Assembly: GCF_013363995.1 (NCBI RefSeq)
Contig: NZ_JABWGO010000009.1
Location: 1 to 64,000, forward strand
DNA from: Nonomuraea rhodomycinica
GTDB taxonomy: Bacteria; Actinomycetota; Actinomycetes; Streptosporangiales; Streptosporangiaceae
Direction of reading: 5' to 3'
Length of the DNA stretch: 64,000 nucleotides
In this document: in pieces, positions 1 through 8,940 of the stretch
Layout of the letters: every line of letters begins with the position of its first letter
Numbering within the stretch: the stretch's first letter is position 1
Translations under genes and position numbers: made by a program
Notes under the pieces: model-generated
Told to the model about the DNA's origin: nothing
Seen by the model: the letters and a program-made list of their open reading frames with translations, nothing else
The model's database searches: none

Positions 1-137
1 ACGCGGGCGACCTGGTCCAGCAGGCCGTCCTGGTCGAGGCCGCGCGCGAACTTGTGCGCGGCGGCCATCGGGCCGCCGGTGTGCGAGCTCGACGGGCCGA
101 TGCCGACCTTGAACAGGTCGAAGACGCCGATGCTCAT
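1..137 (-). CDS. sdaA: L-serine ammonia-lyase, N-terminal fragment (cut by window edge)
   Basis: Only the first 45 codons are present. The reading begins MSIGVFDLFKVGIGPSSSHT, the characteristic start of iron-sulfur L-serine dehydratases, followed by GGPMAAAHKFARGLDQDG. The family converts L-serine to pyruvate and ammonia. The ATG at 137 overlaps the TGA of the preceding sarcosine oxidase gamma gene in an ATGA junction, so the gene is probably translationally coupled and is the last visible step of the betaine-to-pyruvate operon: GlyA makes serine from glycine and this enzyme drains it to central metabolism. The remainder, including the iron-sulfur cysteines, lies outside the window. Confidence 0.88.
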   Translation of the reverse strand, partial: MSIGVFDLFKVGIGPSSSHTGGPMAAAHKFARGLDQDGLLDQVAR

Positions 138-712
138 GCCACGTATTCCGCCGCCGCGTCCAGCAGCCACTCCGCCAGGTACGCCGCGAAGGACGAGCGG
201 ACCAGCACGAGGAAGCCGTCCTCCCGCGGGATCAGCACGACCTGGGCCCGGGCCAGCGTGGTCTGCGCGCACGCGCCCGGCCCGAACACGCCGGGGTGCA
301 GGTCGAGGGCGCAGCCGTGGGCCAGCAGGTCCCGCGCGCGGGGGCCCGTGACCAGCAGGGTGGTGCGCTGGGCCGAGACGTCCACGATCGACCCGTGCCG
401 GTCGCCGCGCGCCTTGCGCAGCAGCTCCAGCCGGTAGCCCTCGGGCGCGACGACCAGCCACTCGTCCGGGCCGAGCCACGCCACGGTCACCTCGTCGGCC
501 CCCGACCCGGCCCGTACGGCCGTGTTCGGCTCGACCGGCAGGGGCACGCCGAGCGCGTCCCCGAGGTCCCCGGCCGCCGGGGACGACGGATCGACGCGCA
601 CGTTGATCTGGGTGAGGAACGGCAGCTCCGCCAGCCGCAGCGCCTCACCCCGGGACGCGGCCTCGAACCGGCCGGCGTAGGCCGCGGCCGGACTCCTGCG
701 CTCAGCCATCAC
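134..712 (-). CDS. soxG: Sarcosine oxidase gamma subunit
   Basis: This 192-residue protein has the size and position of the gamma subunit of heterotetrameric sarcosine oxidase. The fold is related to GcvT-type folate-binding domains and the subunit helps assemble the alpha-beta-gamma-delta enzyme that oxidises sarcosine to glycine, passing the methyl group to tetrahydrofolate. I chose the GTG at 712 because GGAAGGAG lies six bases upstream; an ATG follows it immediately as an alternative. The start lies inside the 3' end of soxA (11-base overlap) and the stop overlaps the sdaA start. Gene order B-D-A-G is the standard one. Gamma subunits are poorly conserved, so the assignment rests on both context and sequence. 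Confidence 0.9.
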   Translation of the reverse strand: MMAERRSPAAAYAGRFEAASRGEALRLAELPFLTQINVRVDPSSPAAGDLGDALGVPLPVEPNTAVRAGSGADEVTVAWLGPDEWLVVAPEGYRLELLRKARGDRHGSIVDVSAQRTTLLVTGPRARDLLAHGCALDLHPGVFGPGACAQTTLARAQVVLIPREDGFLVLVRSSFAAYLAEWLLDAAAEYVA

Positions 713-3524
713 GGCGCGCTCCTTCCGGGTCGTACAGGACGTGGGAGGTGACGGTGACGGGCACCAGCGCGTCGCCGACGGGCGCGTACAGGCGCTCGCC
801 GTGCCGGCCCTGCCCGCCGCGCACCAGCGCGAGCGCGAACGTGCGGCCCAGCGCCGCGCTGCGGTAGCTGGACGTCACGTGGCCGAGCATGGGCACGGGC
901 GGCTCCGGCAGCGTGCCGGTGGCCACCAGGTGGGTCCCCTCGGGCAGCAGGACGTCCGGGTCCTCCGGCAGGAGGCCGACGAGCTGCTTGCGGTCCGCCC
1001 GCATGGTGTCGGCCCGCGAGAAGGACCGCTTGCCGACGAAGTCGGGCTTCTTCTTCGACACGACCCAGGACATGCCCAGGTCGTGCGGCGTGACGGTGCC
1101 GTCGGTGTCCTGGCCGACGATCGGGTACCCCTTCTCGGCCCGCAGCACGTGCATGGTCCCGGTCCCGTACGGGGTCACCAGGCCGGTGTCCATGATCGCT
1201 GTCCACAGGCGCAGGCCGTCCCAGGACGTCACGTTGATCTCGAAGGCCAGCTCGCCGGAGAAGCTGATCCGGCACACCCGCGCGGGGACGCCGGCCACCT
1301 CCGCCTCGCGCCACGTCATGAACGGGAAGTCGTCGACGCCCACCGCGAGGCCGGGCGCCAGGCCCGCCAGCACCTCGCGCGAGCCGGGGCCGACGAGCGC
1401 GACCGTGGCCCACTGCTCGGTGACCGACGTGAGGTGGACCCGCAGCCACGGCCACTCGGTCTGCAGCCACTCCTCCATCCAGTCGAGCACGGCCGCCGCG
1501 TTGCCCGTCGTGGTGGTCACGAGGAAGTGGTCGTCGGCGACGCGGATCACCGTGCCGTCGTCGAACACCATCCCGTCGGGCCGGCACATCACGCCGTAGC
1601 GGATGGAGCCGACCTTCAGCGAGCTCATCAGGTTGGTGTAGAGGCGGTCCAGGAACTCCCCGGCGTCGGGCCCGATCACGTCGATCTTGCCGAGTGTGGA
1701 GGCGTCCATGGCGGCCACGCCCTCGCGCGCGGCGGCGCACTCGCGCAGCACCGCGGCCTCCATGTCCTCGCCGGGACGCGGGTAGTACCAGGGCCGCTTC
1801 CACTGGCCGACGTTCTCGAACAGCGCGCCGTTGGCGACGTGCCATTCGTGCAGCGCCGTCACCCTGACCGGGTCGTGCAGCGCGCCGCGGTCCCGCCCGG
1901 CCAGCGCCGCGAAGCTCACGGGCTGGTACGGGGCGCGGAACGTGGTCGTGCCCAGCTCGGCCACCGGGACGCCCAGGGCGTGGGCCACGACCGCCGAGGT
2001 GAGCAGACCCGAGGTCTTGCCCTGGTCGTGCGCCGTGCCGGCGGTGGTGTAGCGCTTGACGTGCTCGACGGAGCGCAGCCCGGCGCCGGTCGCCCGGCGC
2101 ACGTCGGCCACCGTCACGTCGCGCTGCAGGTCCACGAAGTGGCCCGCGTAGTCGGCGGCCGGGACCAGCCAGTACGCCAGCGGAGCGGCCTCCGGCGGCT
2201 CCTCCGCCCGCGGCACGTCCACGGGACGCGCGGGAGCGGACGCCGACGCCGCGCGGGCGCCCGCGCCGGTGCCGTCGGCCAGGCAGCCCGGCAGCGCGAA
2301 CACGCCCCTGGCCGCCCCGGCCGCCTCGACCGCCTGGGTGGAGGCGTCGGGGACGAGCGTGCCGATCGCCTCGTCGTGGCGCAGCGTTCCGCCCGACTGG
2401 CTGTACAGGTGGACGACGGGGTTCCAGCCGCCCGACACGAGCAGCAGGTCGGCGTCGATGGAAGAGACGCCACCCGAGGACACCGAGGACACCGGGGAGA
2501 CCTCGACCGAGGAGACCTGTCCGTCGCCCCGGGCCGCCGTCACCACGTGCCCGGACAGCAGCTCGACGCCGCGCTCGCGCAGGCGGGCGGCCCAGAGCTC
2601 GCCGGGAGCCGGCCGCGGGTCCACGACCGCCGCCACGTCGAGGCCCGCGTCGGCGAGGTCGAGCGCGGCGGCGTAGGCGCCGTCGTTGGCGGCGAACACC
2701 ACGGCCCGGCGGCCCGGCAGCACGCCGTACCTGGTGGCGTAGGTGCGGGCCGCGCCGGCCAGCATGACGCCGGGCAGGTCGTTGCCGGCGAAGGCGATCG
2801 GCCGCTCGTGCGCCCCGGTGGCGAGCACCACGCGCCGCGCCCGGATCCGCCAGATCCGCTCACGGGCCATATGAGCGGGAGCCGCCGCTCCCAGGTGGTT
2901 GGTGCGCCGCTCGACGGCGACGAGGTAGTTGTCGTCGTAGTAGCCGAAGACGGTGGTGCGCCGCAGCACCCGGACCTCGGGCCGCTCCTCCAGGTGGGCC
3001 GCGGTCGCGGCGGCCCAGTCGGCGCCTGGCACGCCGTCCACCTCGTCGCGGGTCCCGAGGAGGCTGCCGCCCGGCTCGGGCTGGTCGTCGGCGAGGATCA
3101 CCCGCGCGCCGGTGGCGGCGGCGGCCCGGGCCGCGGCCAGTCCGGCCGGACCGGCGCCGACCACCAGGACGTCGCAGTGGGCGTGGACGGCGTCGTAGCG
3201 TGCCGGGTCGGGCCCGGCGGCCAGCCGTCCCTGCCCGGCGAGGCTGCTCGCCACCAGGCCGTCGTACAGCTCGACGGTGGTGGCGGGCAGCATCGGCTCG
3301 GGGAACGGCTCCTCGATCTGGACGACCGCGTTGGGCTCCTCGCCGCCCGCGGCGAAGACGCCGCGCGGGCGGCCCAGCCTGACGCTGGTCGCGACCCGGC
3401 GCACGCTGTTGGCCAGCAGCGCGGAGGCCAGGGTGTCGCCGGGGTGGCCGGTGTACTCCTGCCCGTCGAACCGGAAGCGCAGCACGCGGGAGCGGTCGAT
3501 CCGGCCGCCGTCGTCGCGCCTCAC
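702..3524 (-). CDS. soxA: Sarcosine oxidase alpha subunit
   Basis: This 940-residue protein has the full domain order of SoxA: an N-terminal ferredoxin-like fold (GHPGDTLASALLANSV, lacking cluster cysteines as usual), a dinucleotide-binding domain with VLVVGAGPAGLAAARAAA near residue 120 and a second one near ATGAHERPIAFAGNDLPG, then a C-terminal GcvT-like half that binds tetrahydrofolate. The subunit binds NAD+ and, with SoxB, the FMN at the subunit interface. The tetrahydrofolate domain captures the methyl group as 5,10-methylene-THF instead of releasing formaldehyde. The start overlaps the soxD stop by four bases (ATGA). Length and domains are complete. Confidence 0.96.
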   Translation of the reverse strand: MRRDDGGRIDRSRVLRFRFDGQEYTGHPGDTLASALLANSVRRVATSVRLGRPRGVFAAGGEEPNAVVQIEEPFPEPMLPATTVELYDGLVASSLAGQGRLAAGPDPARYDAVHAHCDVLVVGAGPAGLAAARAAAATGARVILADDQPEPGGSLLGTRDEVDGVPGADWAAATAAHLEERPEVRVLRRTTVFGYYDDNYLVAVERRTNHLGAAAPAHMARERIWRIRARRVVLATGAHERPIAFAGNDLPGVMLAGAARTYATRYGVLPGRRAVVFAANDGAYAAALDLADAGLDVAAVVDPRPAPGELWAARLRERGVELLSGHVVTAARGDGQVSSVEVSPVSSVSSGGVSSIDADLLLVSGGWNPVVHLYSQSGGTLRHDEAIGTLVPDASTQAVEAAGAARGVFALPGCLADGTGAGARAASASAPARPVDVPRAEEPPEAAPLAYWLVPAADYAGHFVDLQRDVTVADVRRATGAGLRSVEHVKRYTTAGTAHDQGKTSGLLTSAVVAHALGVPVAELGTTTFRAPYQPVSFAALAGRDRGALHDPVRVTALHEWHVANGALFENVGQWKRPWYYPRPGEDMEAAVLRECAAAREGVAAMDASTLGKIDVIGPDAGEFLDRLYTNLMSSLKVGSIRYGVMCRPDGMVFDDGTVIRVADDHFLVTTTTGNAAAVLDWMEEWLQTEWPWLRVHLTSVTEQWATVALVGPGSREVLAGLAPGLAVGVDDFPFMTWREAEVAGVPARVCRISFSGELAFEINVTSWDGLRLWTAIMDTGLVTPYGTGTMHVLRAEKGYPIVGQDTDGTVTPHDLGMSWVVSKKKPDFVGKRSFSRADTMRADRKQLVGLLPEDPDVLLPEGTHLVATGTLPEPPVPMLGHVTSSYRSAALGRTFALALVRGGQGRHGERLYAPVGDALVPVTVTSHVLYDPEGARRDG

Positions 3525-3799
3525 GACGCCACCGGCCGCGGCTCGCCGACCCGGTAGACGCCGTGGATCCGGTTGGTCGCGGTGTCACGCAGGGCGTTGA
3601 ACCAGCGGCGGCAGCCCGCGGAGTGGCTCCACCGCTCGGCGAAGACGCCCTTGGGGTTGTCGCGGAAGAACAGGTAGCGGGCCCACTCCTCGTCGGAGAG
3701 CGCGGCCGGGTCCTCCGGGTAGGCGACGTGGGCCTGTCCGCCGTAGTGGAACTCGGCCTCCTCGCGAGGGCCGCACCATGGGCAGGGAATCAGCAGCAT
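3521..3799 (-). CDS. soxD: Sarcosine oxidase delta subunit
   Basis: The protein has 92 residues, the normal length for the zinc-binding delta subunit. The zinc ligands are visible as the N-terminal IPCPWCGPR motif and the later WSHSAGCRRWF motif; FFRDNPKG between them is typical of the family. The subunit is structural and bridges the tetrameric sarcosine oxidase. It begins nine bases after soxB ends and its stop overlaps the soxA start in ATGA, so the subunits are made from one message in matched amounts. Confidence 0.96.
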   Translation of the reverse strand: MLLIPCPWCGPREEAEFHYGGQAHVAYPEDPAALSDEEWARYLFFRDNPKGVFAERWSHSAGCRRWFNALRDTATNRIHGVYRVGEPRPVAS

Positions 3800-3808
3800 G
3801 TGACGTCC

Positions 3809-5041
3809 TCAGTGCGCGACCGCGGCGGCGCCGTGCTCGTCGACGAGCGCCCCGGTGACGAATCGGTCAAGAGAGAAGGGAGCGGCGAGAGGGTGCGGCT
3901 CGTCGTGGGCCACCGTGTGGGCGAAGCACCAGCCCACGCCGGGGGTGGCCTTGAACCCGCCGGTTCCCCACCCGCAGTTGAGATACAGGCCGTCGACCGG
4001 GCTCAGCCCGACGATCGGCGAGGCGTCCGGCGTGACGTCCACGACGCCGCCCCAGGTGCGCAGCACGTGCGCCCTGGCGAAGATCGGGAACAGCTCCAGC
4101 GCGGCGGCCATCTGCCGCTCGATGATGTGGAAGGCGCCGCGCTGCCGGTAGGAGTTGGCCGCGTCGATGCCCGCGCCCATCACCAGCTCGCCCTTGTGGG
4201 CCTGGCTGACGTACACGTGGACGGCGTTGGACATGACGACCGTCGGGTGTACCGGCTCCAGCAGCTCGGAGACCAGCGCCTGGAGCGGGTGGCTCTGCAG
4301 CGGCAGGTCGATGCCGGCGGTGGCGGCCACGACCGAGGTGTGCCCGGCGGCGCACAGCGCCACCCGGCCGGCCGCGATGCTCCCGCGGGTGGTGTCGACG
4401 CCGGTGACCCGGCCGTCGCTCACCCGCAGCCCGGTGACCTCGCAGTTCTCGATGAACTCGACGCCGAGCGCCGCCGCGGCGCGGGCGAACCCCCAGGCGA
4501 CGTAGTCGTGCTTGGCGATGCCGGCGCGGGGCTGGAACGTCGCCCCCATCACCGGGTAGCGCACGTCCGGGGAGATCTCGACGATCGGGCAGACCTCCTT
4601 GACCTGCCGCGGGTCCAGCCACTCGGCGTCCACGCCGTTGAGCCGGTTGGCCTCCACCCGGCGGACGCTGTCGCGCACGTCCTGCAGGCTGTGCGCCAGG
4701 TTGAGCACGCCGCGCTGGCTGAACAACAGCGGGTAGTCCAGCTCCTCCTCCAGCCCCTCCCAGAGCTTCAGGGCGTGCTCGTAGATCCCGGCGCTCTCGT
4801 CCCACAGGTAGTTGGAGCGGATGATGGTGGTGTTGCGGGCCATGTTGCCGCCGGCCAGCCAGCCGCGCTCCAGGACCGCGACGTTGGTGATGCCGTGGTT
4901 CCTGGCCAGGTAGTACGCCGTGGCCAGGCCGTGGCCGCCGCCGCCGACGATGACCACGTCGTAGGACGACTTCGGCTCGGCGGCGCTCCACAGCCGGTCG
5001 GGGTGGTCCGGCAGGTCGGCGCCGGGCGGGCGGGGGCTCAT
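3809..5041 (-). CDS. soxB: Sarcosine oxidase beta subunit
   Basis: The protein has 410 residues and holds the catalytic FAD site. The Rossmann motif VVIVGGGGHGLATAYYLA begins near residue 29. AGIAKHDYVAWG contains His178, which aligns with the histidine that in this family carries the covalently attached FMN shared with SoxA. The C-terminal NCGWGTGGFKATP is the usual flavin-binding end. I set the start at the ATG at 5041, which overlaps the glyA stop by four bases; the open frame runs further upstream, but inside glyA. The product demethylates sarcosine to glycine in the cytoplasm. Confidence 0.96.
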   Translation of the reverse strand: MSPRPPGADLPDHPDRLWSAAEPKSSYDVVIVGGGGHGLATAYYLARNHGITNVAVLERGWLAGGNMARNTTIIRSNYLWDESAGIYEHALKLWEGLEEELDYPLLFSQRGVLNLAHSLQDVRDSVRRVEANRLNGVDAEWLDPRQVKEVCPIVEISPDVRYPVMGATFQPRAGIAKHDYVAWGFARAAAALGVEFIENCEVTGLRVSDGRVTGVDTTRGSIAAGRVALCAAGHTSVVAATAGIDLPLQSHPLQALVSELLEPVHPTVVMSNAVHVYVSQAHKGELVMGAGIDAANSYRQRGAFHIIERQMAAALELFPIFARAHVLRTWGGVVDVTPDASPIVGLSPVDGLYLNCGWGTGGFKATPGVGWCFAHTVAHDEPHPLAAPFSLDRFVTGALVDEHGAAAVAH

Positions 5042-6309
5042 CGGGGCTCTCCGCAGAGGCCGGCTCCGTAGAGCGGGTGCTTGCCGGCCAGCGCCTCGAC
5101 CCGGCCGCGCAGGTGGTCCAGGTCGGCGCCCGGCGTCAGGGCGCCGGCGATGACGTCGGCGACCTCGGTGAAGTCCGCGGCGCCGAATCCGCGGGTGGCC
5201 AGGGCGGGCGTGCCGATGCGCAGCCCTGAGGTGACCATCGGCGGGCGCGGGTCGAACGGCACGGCGTTGCGGTTGACCGTGATGCCCGCCGCGTGCAGCC
5301 GGTCCTCGGCCTGCTTGCCGTCCAGCTCGGAGTCGCGCAGGTCCACCAGGACGAGGTGGACGTCCGTGCCTCCGGTGAGCACCTTCACGCCGGCGGCGAC
5401 CGCGTCGGGGGCGAGCAGGCGGTCGGCGAGGATCCGCGCGCCCTCCAGGGTCCGCCGTTGCCGCTCGCGGAACGCCTCCTCCGCCGCGATCTTGAACGCG
5501 ACGGCCTTGGCGGCGATGACGTGCTCCAGCGGCCCGCCCTGCTGGCCCGGGAACACCGCCGAGTTGATCTTCTTGGCGAGGTCCTCGGTGGACAGGATCA
5601 CGCCGCCGCGGGGGCCGCCGAGGGTCTTGTGCGTGGTCGTGGTGACCACGTGGGCGTGCGGCACGGGCGACGGGTGCAGGCCCGCCGCCACCAGGCCGGC
5701 GAAGTGCGCCATGTCCACCATCAGGTACGCGCCCACCTCGTCGGCGATCCGGCGGAAGGCCGCGAAGTCGAGGTGGCGGGGGTAGGCCGACCAGCCGGCG
5801 ATGATCAGCCTGGGCCGGTGCTCGCGGGCCAGCCGCTCGACCTCGTCCATGTCGACCAGGTGGTCGCTCTCGCGCACGTGGTAGGCGACGACGTTGTAGA
5901 GCCGGCCGGAGAAGTTGATCCGCATGCCGTGGGTGAGGTGCCCGCCGTGGGCCAGGTCGAGGCCGAGGATGGTGTCGCCCGGCTCCAGCAGCGCCGACAT
6001 GGCGGCGGCGTTGGCCTGGGCGCCCGAGTGCGGCTGCACGTTGGCCGCCTGCGCGCCGAACAGCGCCTTCACCCGGTCGACGGCCAGCCGCTCGACCACG
6101 TCCACGTGCTCGCAACCGCCGTAGTAGCGCCGGCCCGGGTAGCCCTCGGCGTACTTGTTGGTCAGCACCGAGCCCTGGGCGGCCATGACCGCCTGGGGCG
6201 CGAAGTTCTCCGACGCGATCATCTCCAGCGTCGATCGCTGCCGGGCCAGCTCCGCGCCGATGGCGGCGTGGATCTCCGGGTCCACCACGTCCAGCGGGGT
6301 GTCGATCAT
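5038..6309 (-). CDS. glyA: Serine hydroxymethyltransferase
   Basis: This 423-residue PLP enzyme interconverts glycine plus 5,10-methylene-THF with serine. Diagnostic stretches are TLEMIASENF, YPGRRYYGGCEHVD and the PLP-lysine motif VTTTTHKTLGGPRGG. The start is the ATG at 6309, preceded by GGAAAGGA at suitable spacing; the open frame extends upstream without family sequence. Its place between dimethylglycine oxidase and sarcosine oxidase is telling: both of those enzymes make methylene-THF and the second also makes glycine, so this dedicated GlyA joins the two products into serine for SdaA. It is probably a catabolic paralogue, with a housekeeping copy elsewhere. Confidence 0.96.
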   Translation of the reverse strand: MIDTPLDVVDPEIHAAIGAELARQRSTLEMIASENFAPQAVMAAQGSVLTNKYAEGYPGRRYYGGCEHVDVVERLAVDRVKALFGAQAANVQPHSGAQANAAAMSALLEPGDTILGLDLAHGGHLTHGMRINFSGRLYNVVAYHVRESDHLVDMDEVERLAREHRPRLIIAGWSAYPRHLDFAAFRRIADEVGAYLMVDMAHFAGLVAAGLHPSPVPHAHVVTTTTHKTLGGPRGGVILSTEDLAKKINSAVFPGQQGGPLEHVIAAKAVAFKIAAEEAFRERQRRTLEGARILADRLLAPDAVAAGVKVLTGGTDVHLVLVDLRDSELDGKQAEDRLHAAGITVNRNAVPFDPRPPMVTSGLRIGTPALATRGFGAADFTEVADVIAGALTPGADLDHLRGRVEALAGKHPLYGAGLCGEPR

Positions 6310-6323
6310 CTGCAGGTCCTTTC

Positions 6324-8726
6324 CTAACCGCGCAGCCGGGTCATCGCCGGGTCGAACAGGGGCTCCTCGGCCACGACCGCGTCCACCCTGCGGTCGAAGT
6401 AGCCGATCTGGACCGCTTGGCCCGGGTCGGCGAGCGAGGCGGGCAGCCACGCGTAGGCGACGCCCTTGCCGATCGTGTAGCCGTAGGCGGCGCTGGTGAC
6501 GTAGCCGACGGGCCGCTCACCGTCGTACACGGGCTCCTTGCCCATGACGACCTCGTCGGTGAGCAGGCAGGTGAGCCTGCGGGTGACCGACTCCTTGCGG
6601 GCGAGCAGCGCCTCGCGCCCGATGAAGTCGCCCTTGTCGAGCTTGACGGCGAAGCCGAGCCCGGCCTCGTACGGGTCGTGCTCGAAGGTCATGTCGGTGC
6701 CGAAGGAGCGGTAGCCCTTCTCCAGCCGCAGGCTGGTGAAGGCGCCGCGGCCGGCGGCGATGACGCCGTGGTCCCGGCCGGCCTCCCACAGGGTGTCCCA
6801 CAGCTTGAGCCCCATGTCGGAGGTGGTGTAGATCTCCCAGCCCAGCTCGCCCACGTACGACAGGCGCAGCATGGTGACCGGCACGTTGCCGATGTAGCCG
6901 CGGGCGCCGCGGAAGTAGCGCAACGCGGTCAGGTCGATGTCGGTCAGCGGCTGGACCAGGTCCCGCGCCTTGGGGCCCCAGACGCCGACGCAGCAGGTGC
7001 CGGCCGTGATGTCGCGGACGAACACGTCGGCGGGCCGGTGGCGCTCCATCCAGTCGAGGTCCAGGTTGCCGTTGGCGCCGACCTGGAACTCCTGGGCGCC
7101 CAGCCGGGCCACGGTGACGTCGCTGCGGATGCCGCCGTCATGGTCCAGGAGCAGGCAGTACGTCACGGAGCCGATGGACTTGTCCACGTCGCCGGTGGTG
7201 AGGCGCTGGAGGAAGGCGACGGCTCCCGGTCCGGAGACCTCCAGCCGCTTGAGCGCGGTCATGTCGTACATGGCGACGCCCTCGCGGGTGGCCTGCGCCT
7301 CCGCGCCGACGATCGGCGACCAGTACCGGGCCGCCCAGTCCCCCGGCGTGGGGATGTCGCGTCCGGACAGCAGCGGCGCGTTGGCCGCGTACCACTGCGG
7401 GCGCTCCCAGCCCGACGCCTCCAGGAAGGCGGCGCTGAGCTCCTGCTGACGCGGGTGGAACGGGCTGGTGCGCAGCGGCCGGGGCTCCCGCATCGGCTGG
7501 AGCGGGTGGATGATGTCGTAGACCTCGACGTAGTTCTGGCAGCCACGGGCCAGCACGTAGTCGGGGGCGACCTGGTGCGGCTCGAACCGGTTGACGTCGC
7601 ACTCGTGCAGGTCGAACGTCGTGCAGTGGCCGTCGACCAGCCACTCGGCCATGGCGCGGCCGACCCCGGCGGAGTGGGTGACCCAGACGGCCTCCGCCAC
7701 CCAGAAGCCCTTGACGTCGGGCGACTCGCCCATCAGCGGCAGGTGGTCGGTGGTGAAGGAGAACAGGCCGTTGATGCCCTCCTCCACCTTGGCCGAGCGG
7801 GTGGACGGCAGGAGCTCCTGGGTCTCGCTCCACGCCTCGGCGAAGTCGTCGGGCGTGAAGGTGAGCACCGACGGCATCACCTCGGCCTCGTCCACGGACA
7901 GGATGTCGTCGGCGCTGATCGGCATGGGCCGGTGGCCGTAGTAGCCGATGCCGAGCGTGTCGAAGCGCTCGCGGAAGTAGAGGTCGGCGTCCTGGTGGCG
8001 GAGGATCGGCCGGGAGCACTCGACCGTCTGGCCGGCCAGGCCGGGCACCTGCCCGGTCCAGGCGAGCTGGTGGGCGAGCGGGGTGAGCGGCAGGTTCATG
8101 CCGACCATGCGGGCCACGCGCGGGCCCCAGATCCCGGCGCAGCACACCACGATGTCGGCGGGGATCTCGCCCTGGTCGGTCACCACCGCGGCGACCCTGC
8201 CGCCCTCGGTCCTGACGTCCAGCACCTCGTGGCGGGCGAGCACCCGCACGCCGCGCTCGCGGGCCCGGGTGAGCTGGGCGTCGACCGCCTTGACCGCCTT
8301 GGCCAGGCCGTCGGTCGGGATGTGCAGCCCGCCGAGCACCTTGCCGGCGTCGAGCAGGGAGTGCCTGGCCGCGCACTCCTCGGGCGTGAGCAGGTGGGTC
8401 TCGATCCCCCAGGCCGTCGCCCAGCCGTGGCGGCGGTGCAGCTCGGCGAGCCGCTTGGGGGTGGTGGCCACTTCGAGCCCGCCCACCTGGTGGAAGCTGT
8501 CCAGCTCGACGAACTTCTCCACGGTGTAACGGGCCATCTCGGTCATGGTCTTCGACCCGTTGATCTGGAACACCAGCCCAGGGGCGTGCGACGAGGAGCC
8601 GCCGGTGGCGGGCACGTCTCCCTGGTCCACGACGGTGACGTCGGTCCAGCCGCGGGCGGACAGCTCGTCGGCCAGAGCCGCGCCGACCACGCCCGCGCCG
8701 ATGATGACGACGCTCGGGACCGTCAT
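6324..8726 (-). CDS. dmg: Dimethylglycine oxidase (FAD plus GcvT-like)
   Basis: The 800-residue product matches the architecture of the Arthrobacter dimethylglycine oxidase: an N-terminal FAD domain (VVIIGAGVVGAALADEL, residues 6-22), a histidine at about residue 47 in SSSHAPGLVF equivalent to the covalent flavin-linking histidine, a substrate domain, then a C-terminal GcvT-type folate domain (YDMTALKRLEVSGPG, LRLEKGYRSFGTDM) ending DPAMTRLRG, as I recall for the characterised enzyme. It oxidises N,N-dimethylglycine to sarcosine and loads the methyl group on THF. I chose the ATG at 8726, preceded by CGGAGGTGG, rather than an upstream start that would place the operator inside the gene. It is the first gene of the dmg-glyA-soxBDAG-sdaA operon. 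Confidence 0.93.
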   Translation of the reverse strand: MTVPSVVIIGAGVVGAALADELSARGWTDVTVVDQGDVPATGGSSSHAPGLVFQINGSKTMTEMARYTVEKFVELDSFHQVGGLEVATTPKRLAELHRRHGWATAWGIETHLLTPEECAARHSLLDAGKVLGGLHIPTDGLAKAVKAVDAQLTRARERGVRVLARHEVLDVRTEGGRVAAVVTDQGEIPADIVVCCAGIWGPRVARMVGMNLPLTPLAHQLAWTGQVPGLAGQTVECSRPILRHQDADLYFRERFDTLGIGYYGHRPMPISADDILSVDEAEVMPSVLTFTPDDFAEAWSETQELLPSTRSAKVEEGINGLFSFTTDHLPLMGESPDVKGFWVAEAVWVTHSAGVGRAMAEWLVDGHCTTFDLHECDVNRFEPHQVAPDYVLARGCQNYVEVYDIIHPLQPMREPRPLRTSPFHPRQQELSAAFLEASGWERPQWYAANAPLLSGRDIPTPGDWAARYWSPIVGAEAQATREGVAMYDMTALKRLEVSGPGAVAFLQRLTTGDVDKSIGSVTYCLLLDHDGGIRSDVTVARLGAQEFQVGANGNLDLDWMERHRPADVFVRDITAGTCCVGVWGPKARDLVQPLTDIDLTALRYFRGARGYIGNVPVTMLRLSYVGELGWEIYTTSDMGLKLWDTLWEAGRDHGVIAAGRGAFTSLRLEKGYRSFGTDMTFEHDPYEAGLGFAVKLDKGDFIGREALLARKESVTRRLTCLLTDEVVMGKEPVYDGERPVGYVTSAAYGYTIGKGVAYAWLPASLADPGQAVQIGYFDRRVDAVVAEEPLFDPAMTRLRG

Positions 8727-8740
8727 AGCCACCTCCGTTG

Positions 8741-8776
8741 TTGCGATATATGCAACCAAGCGCACTTTCCGCAACA
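8741..8776 (-). promoter_or_regulatory. Operator A: IclR-type palindrome plus half-site before dmg
   Basis: TTGCGATATATGCAA (8741-8755) is a palindrome of the TWGCG-N5-CGCAA type. An extra half-site, CGCAACA, starts at 8770, 22 bases from the palindrome centre. Read on the minus strand, the half-site contains a -35-like TTGCGG (8774-8769) and the palindrome a -10-like TATATC (8750-8745), 18 bases apart. The site lies 14 bases before the start codon. Binding by the IclR protein encoded at 17436 is inference. Confidence 0.7.
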
Positions 8777-8880
8777 AGAGTCACCCGCCGCATTCCGGGT
8801 GTCAAGGGGGTGTTCGTCGGATTCCGTACGGTTTTTCGGGCGGATTTCCAGGCGGTTCTCCGGCCGCCCCGGAACGCCAA

Positions 8881-8922
8881 CGCGCCCGGCCCGATCGCGA
8901 GTCGTCGATCGGGCCGGGCGCG
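8881..8922 (-). terminator. Strong hairpin terminator after the betaine transporter operon
   Basis: Two perfectly complementary 17-base arms (8881-8897 and 8906-8922) enclose an 8-base loop. The hairpin begins 19 bases beyond the stop of the binding-protein gene and lies before the dmg promoter region. There is no T-tract, as is common in high-GC actinobacteria. It separates the betB-opu operon from the dmg-sox operon transcribed in the same direction. Confidence 0.8.
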
Positions 8923-8940
8923 GGACGGCGCGGGCAGGCG

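Noticed and set aside
741..3557. 938-residue open frame on the plus strand, antisense to soxA
   Set aside because: It is the mirror image of a high-GC gene: rich in Arg, Gly, His and Val, with no domain. The same applies to the long antisense frames at 6417-8966, 9972-12209, 18760-20433 and 46536-48062.
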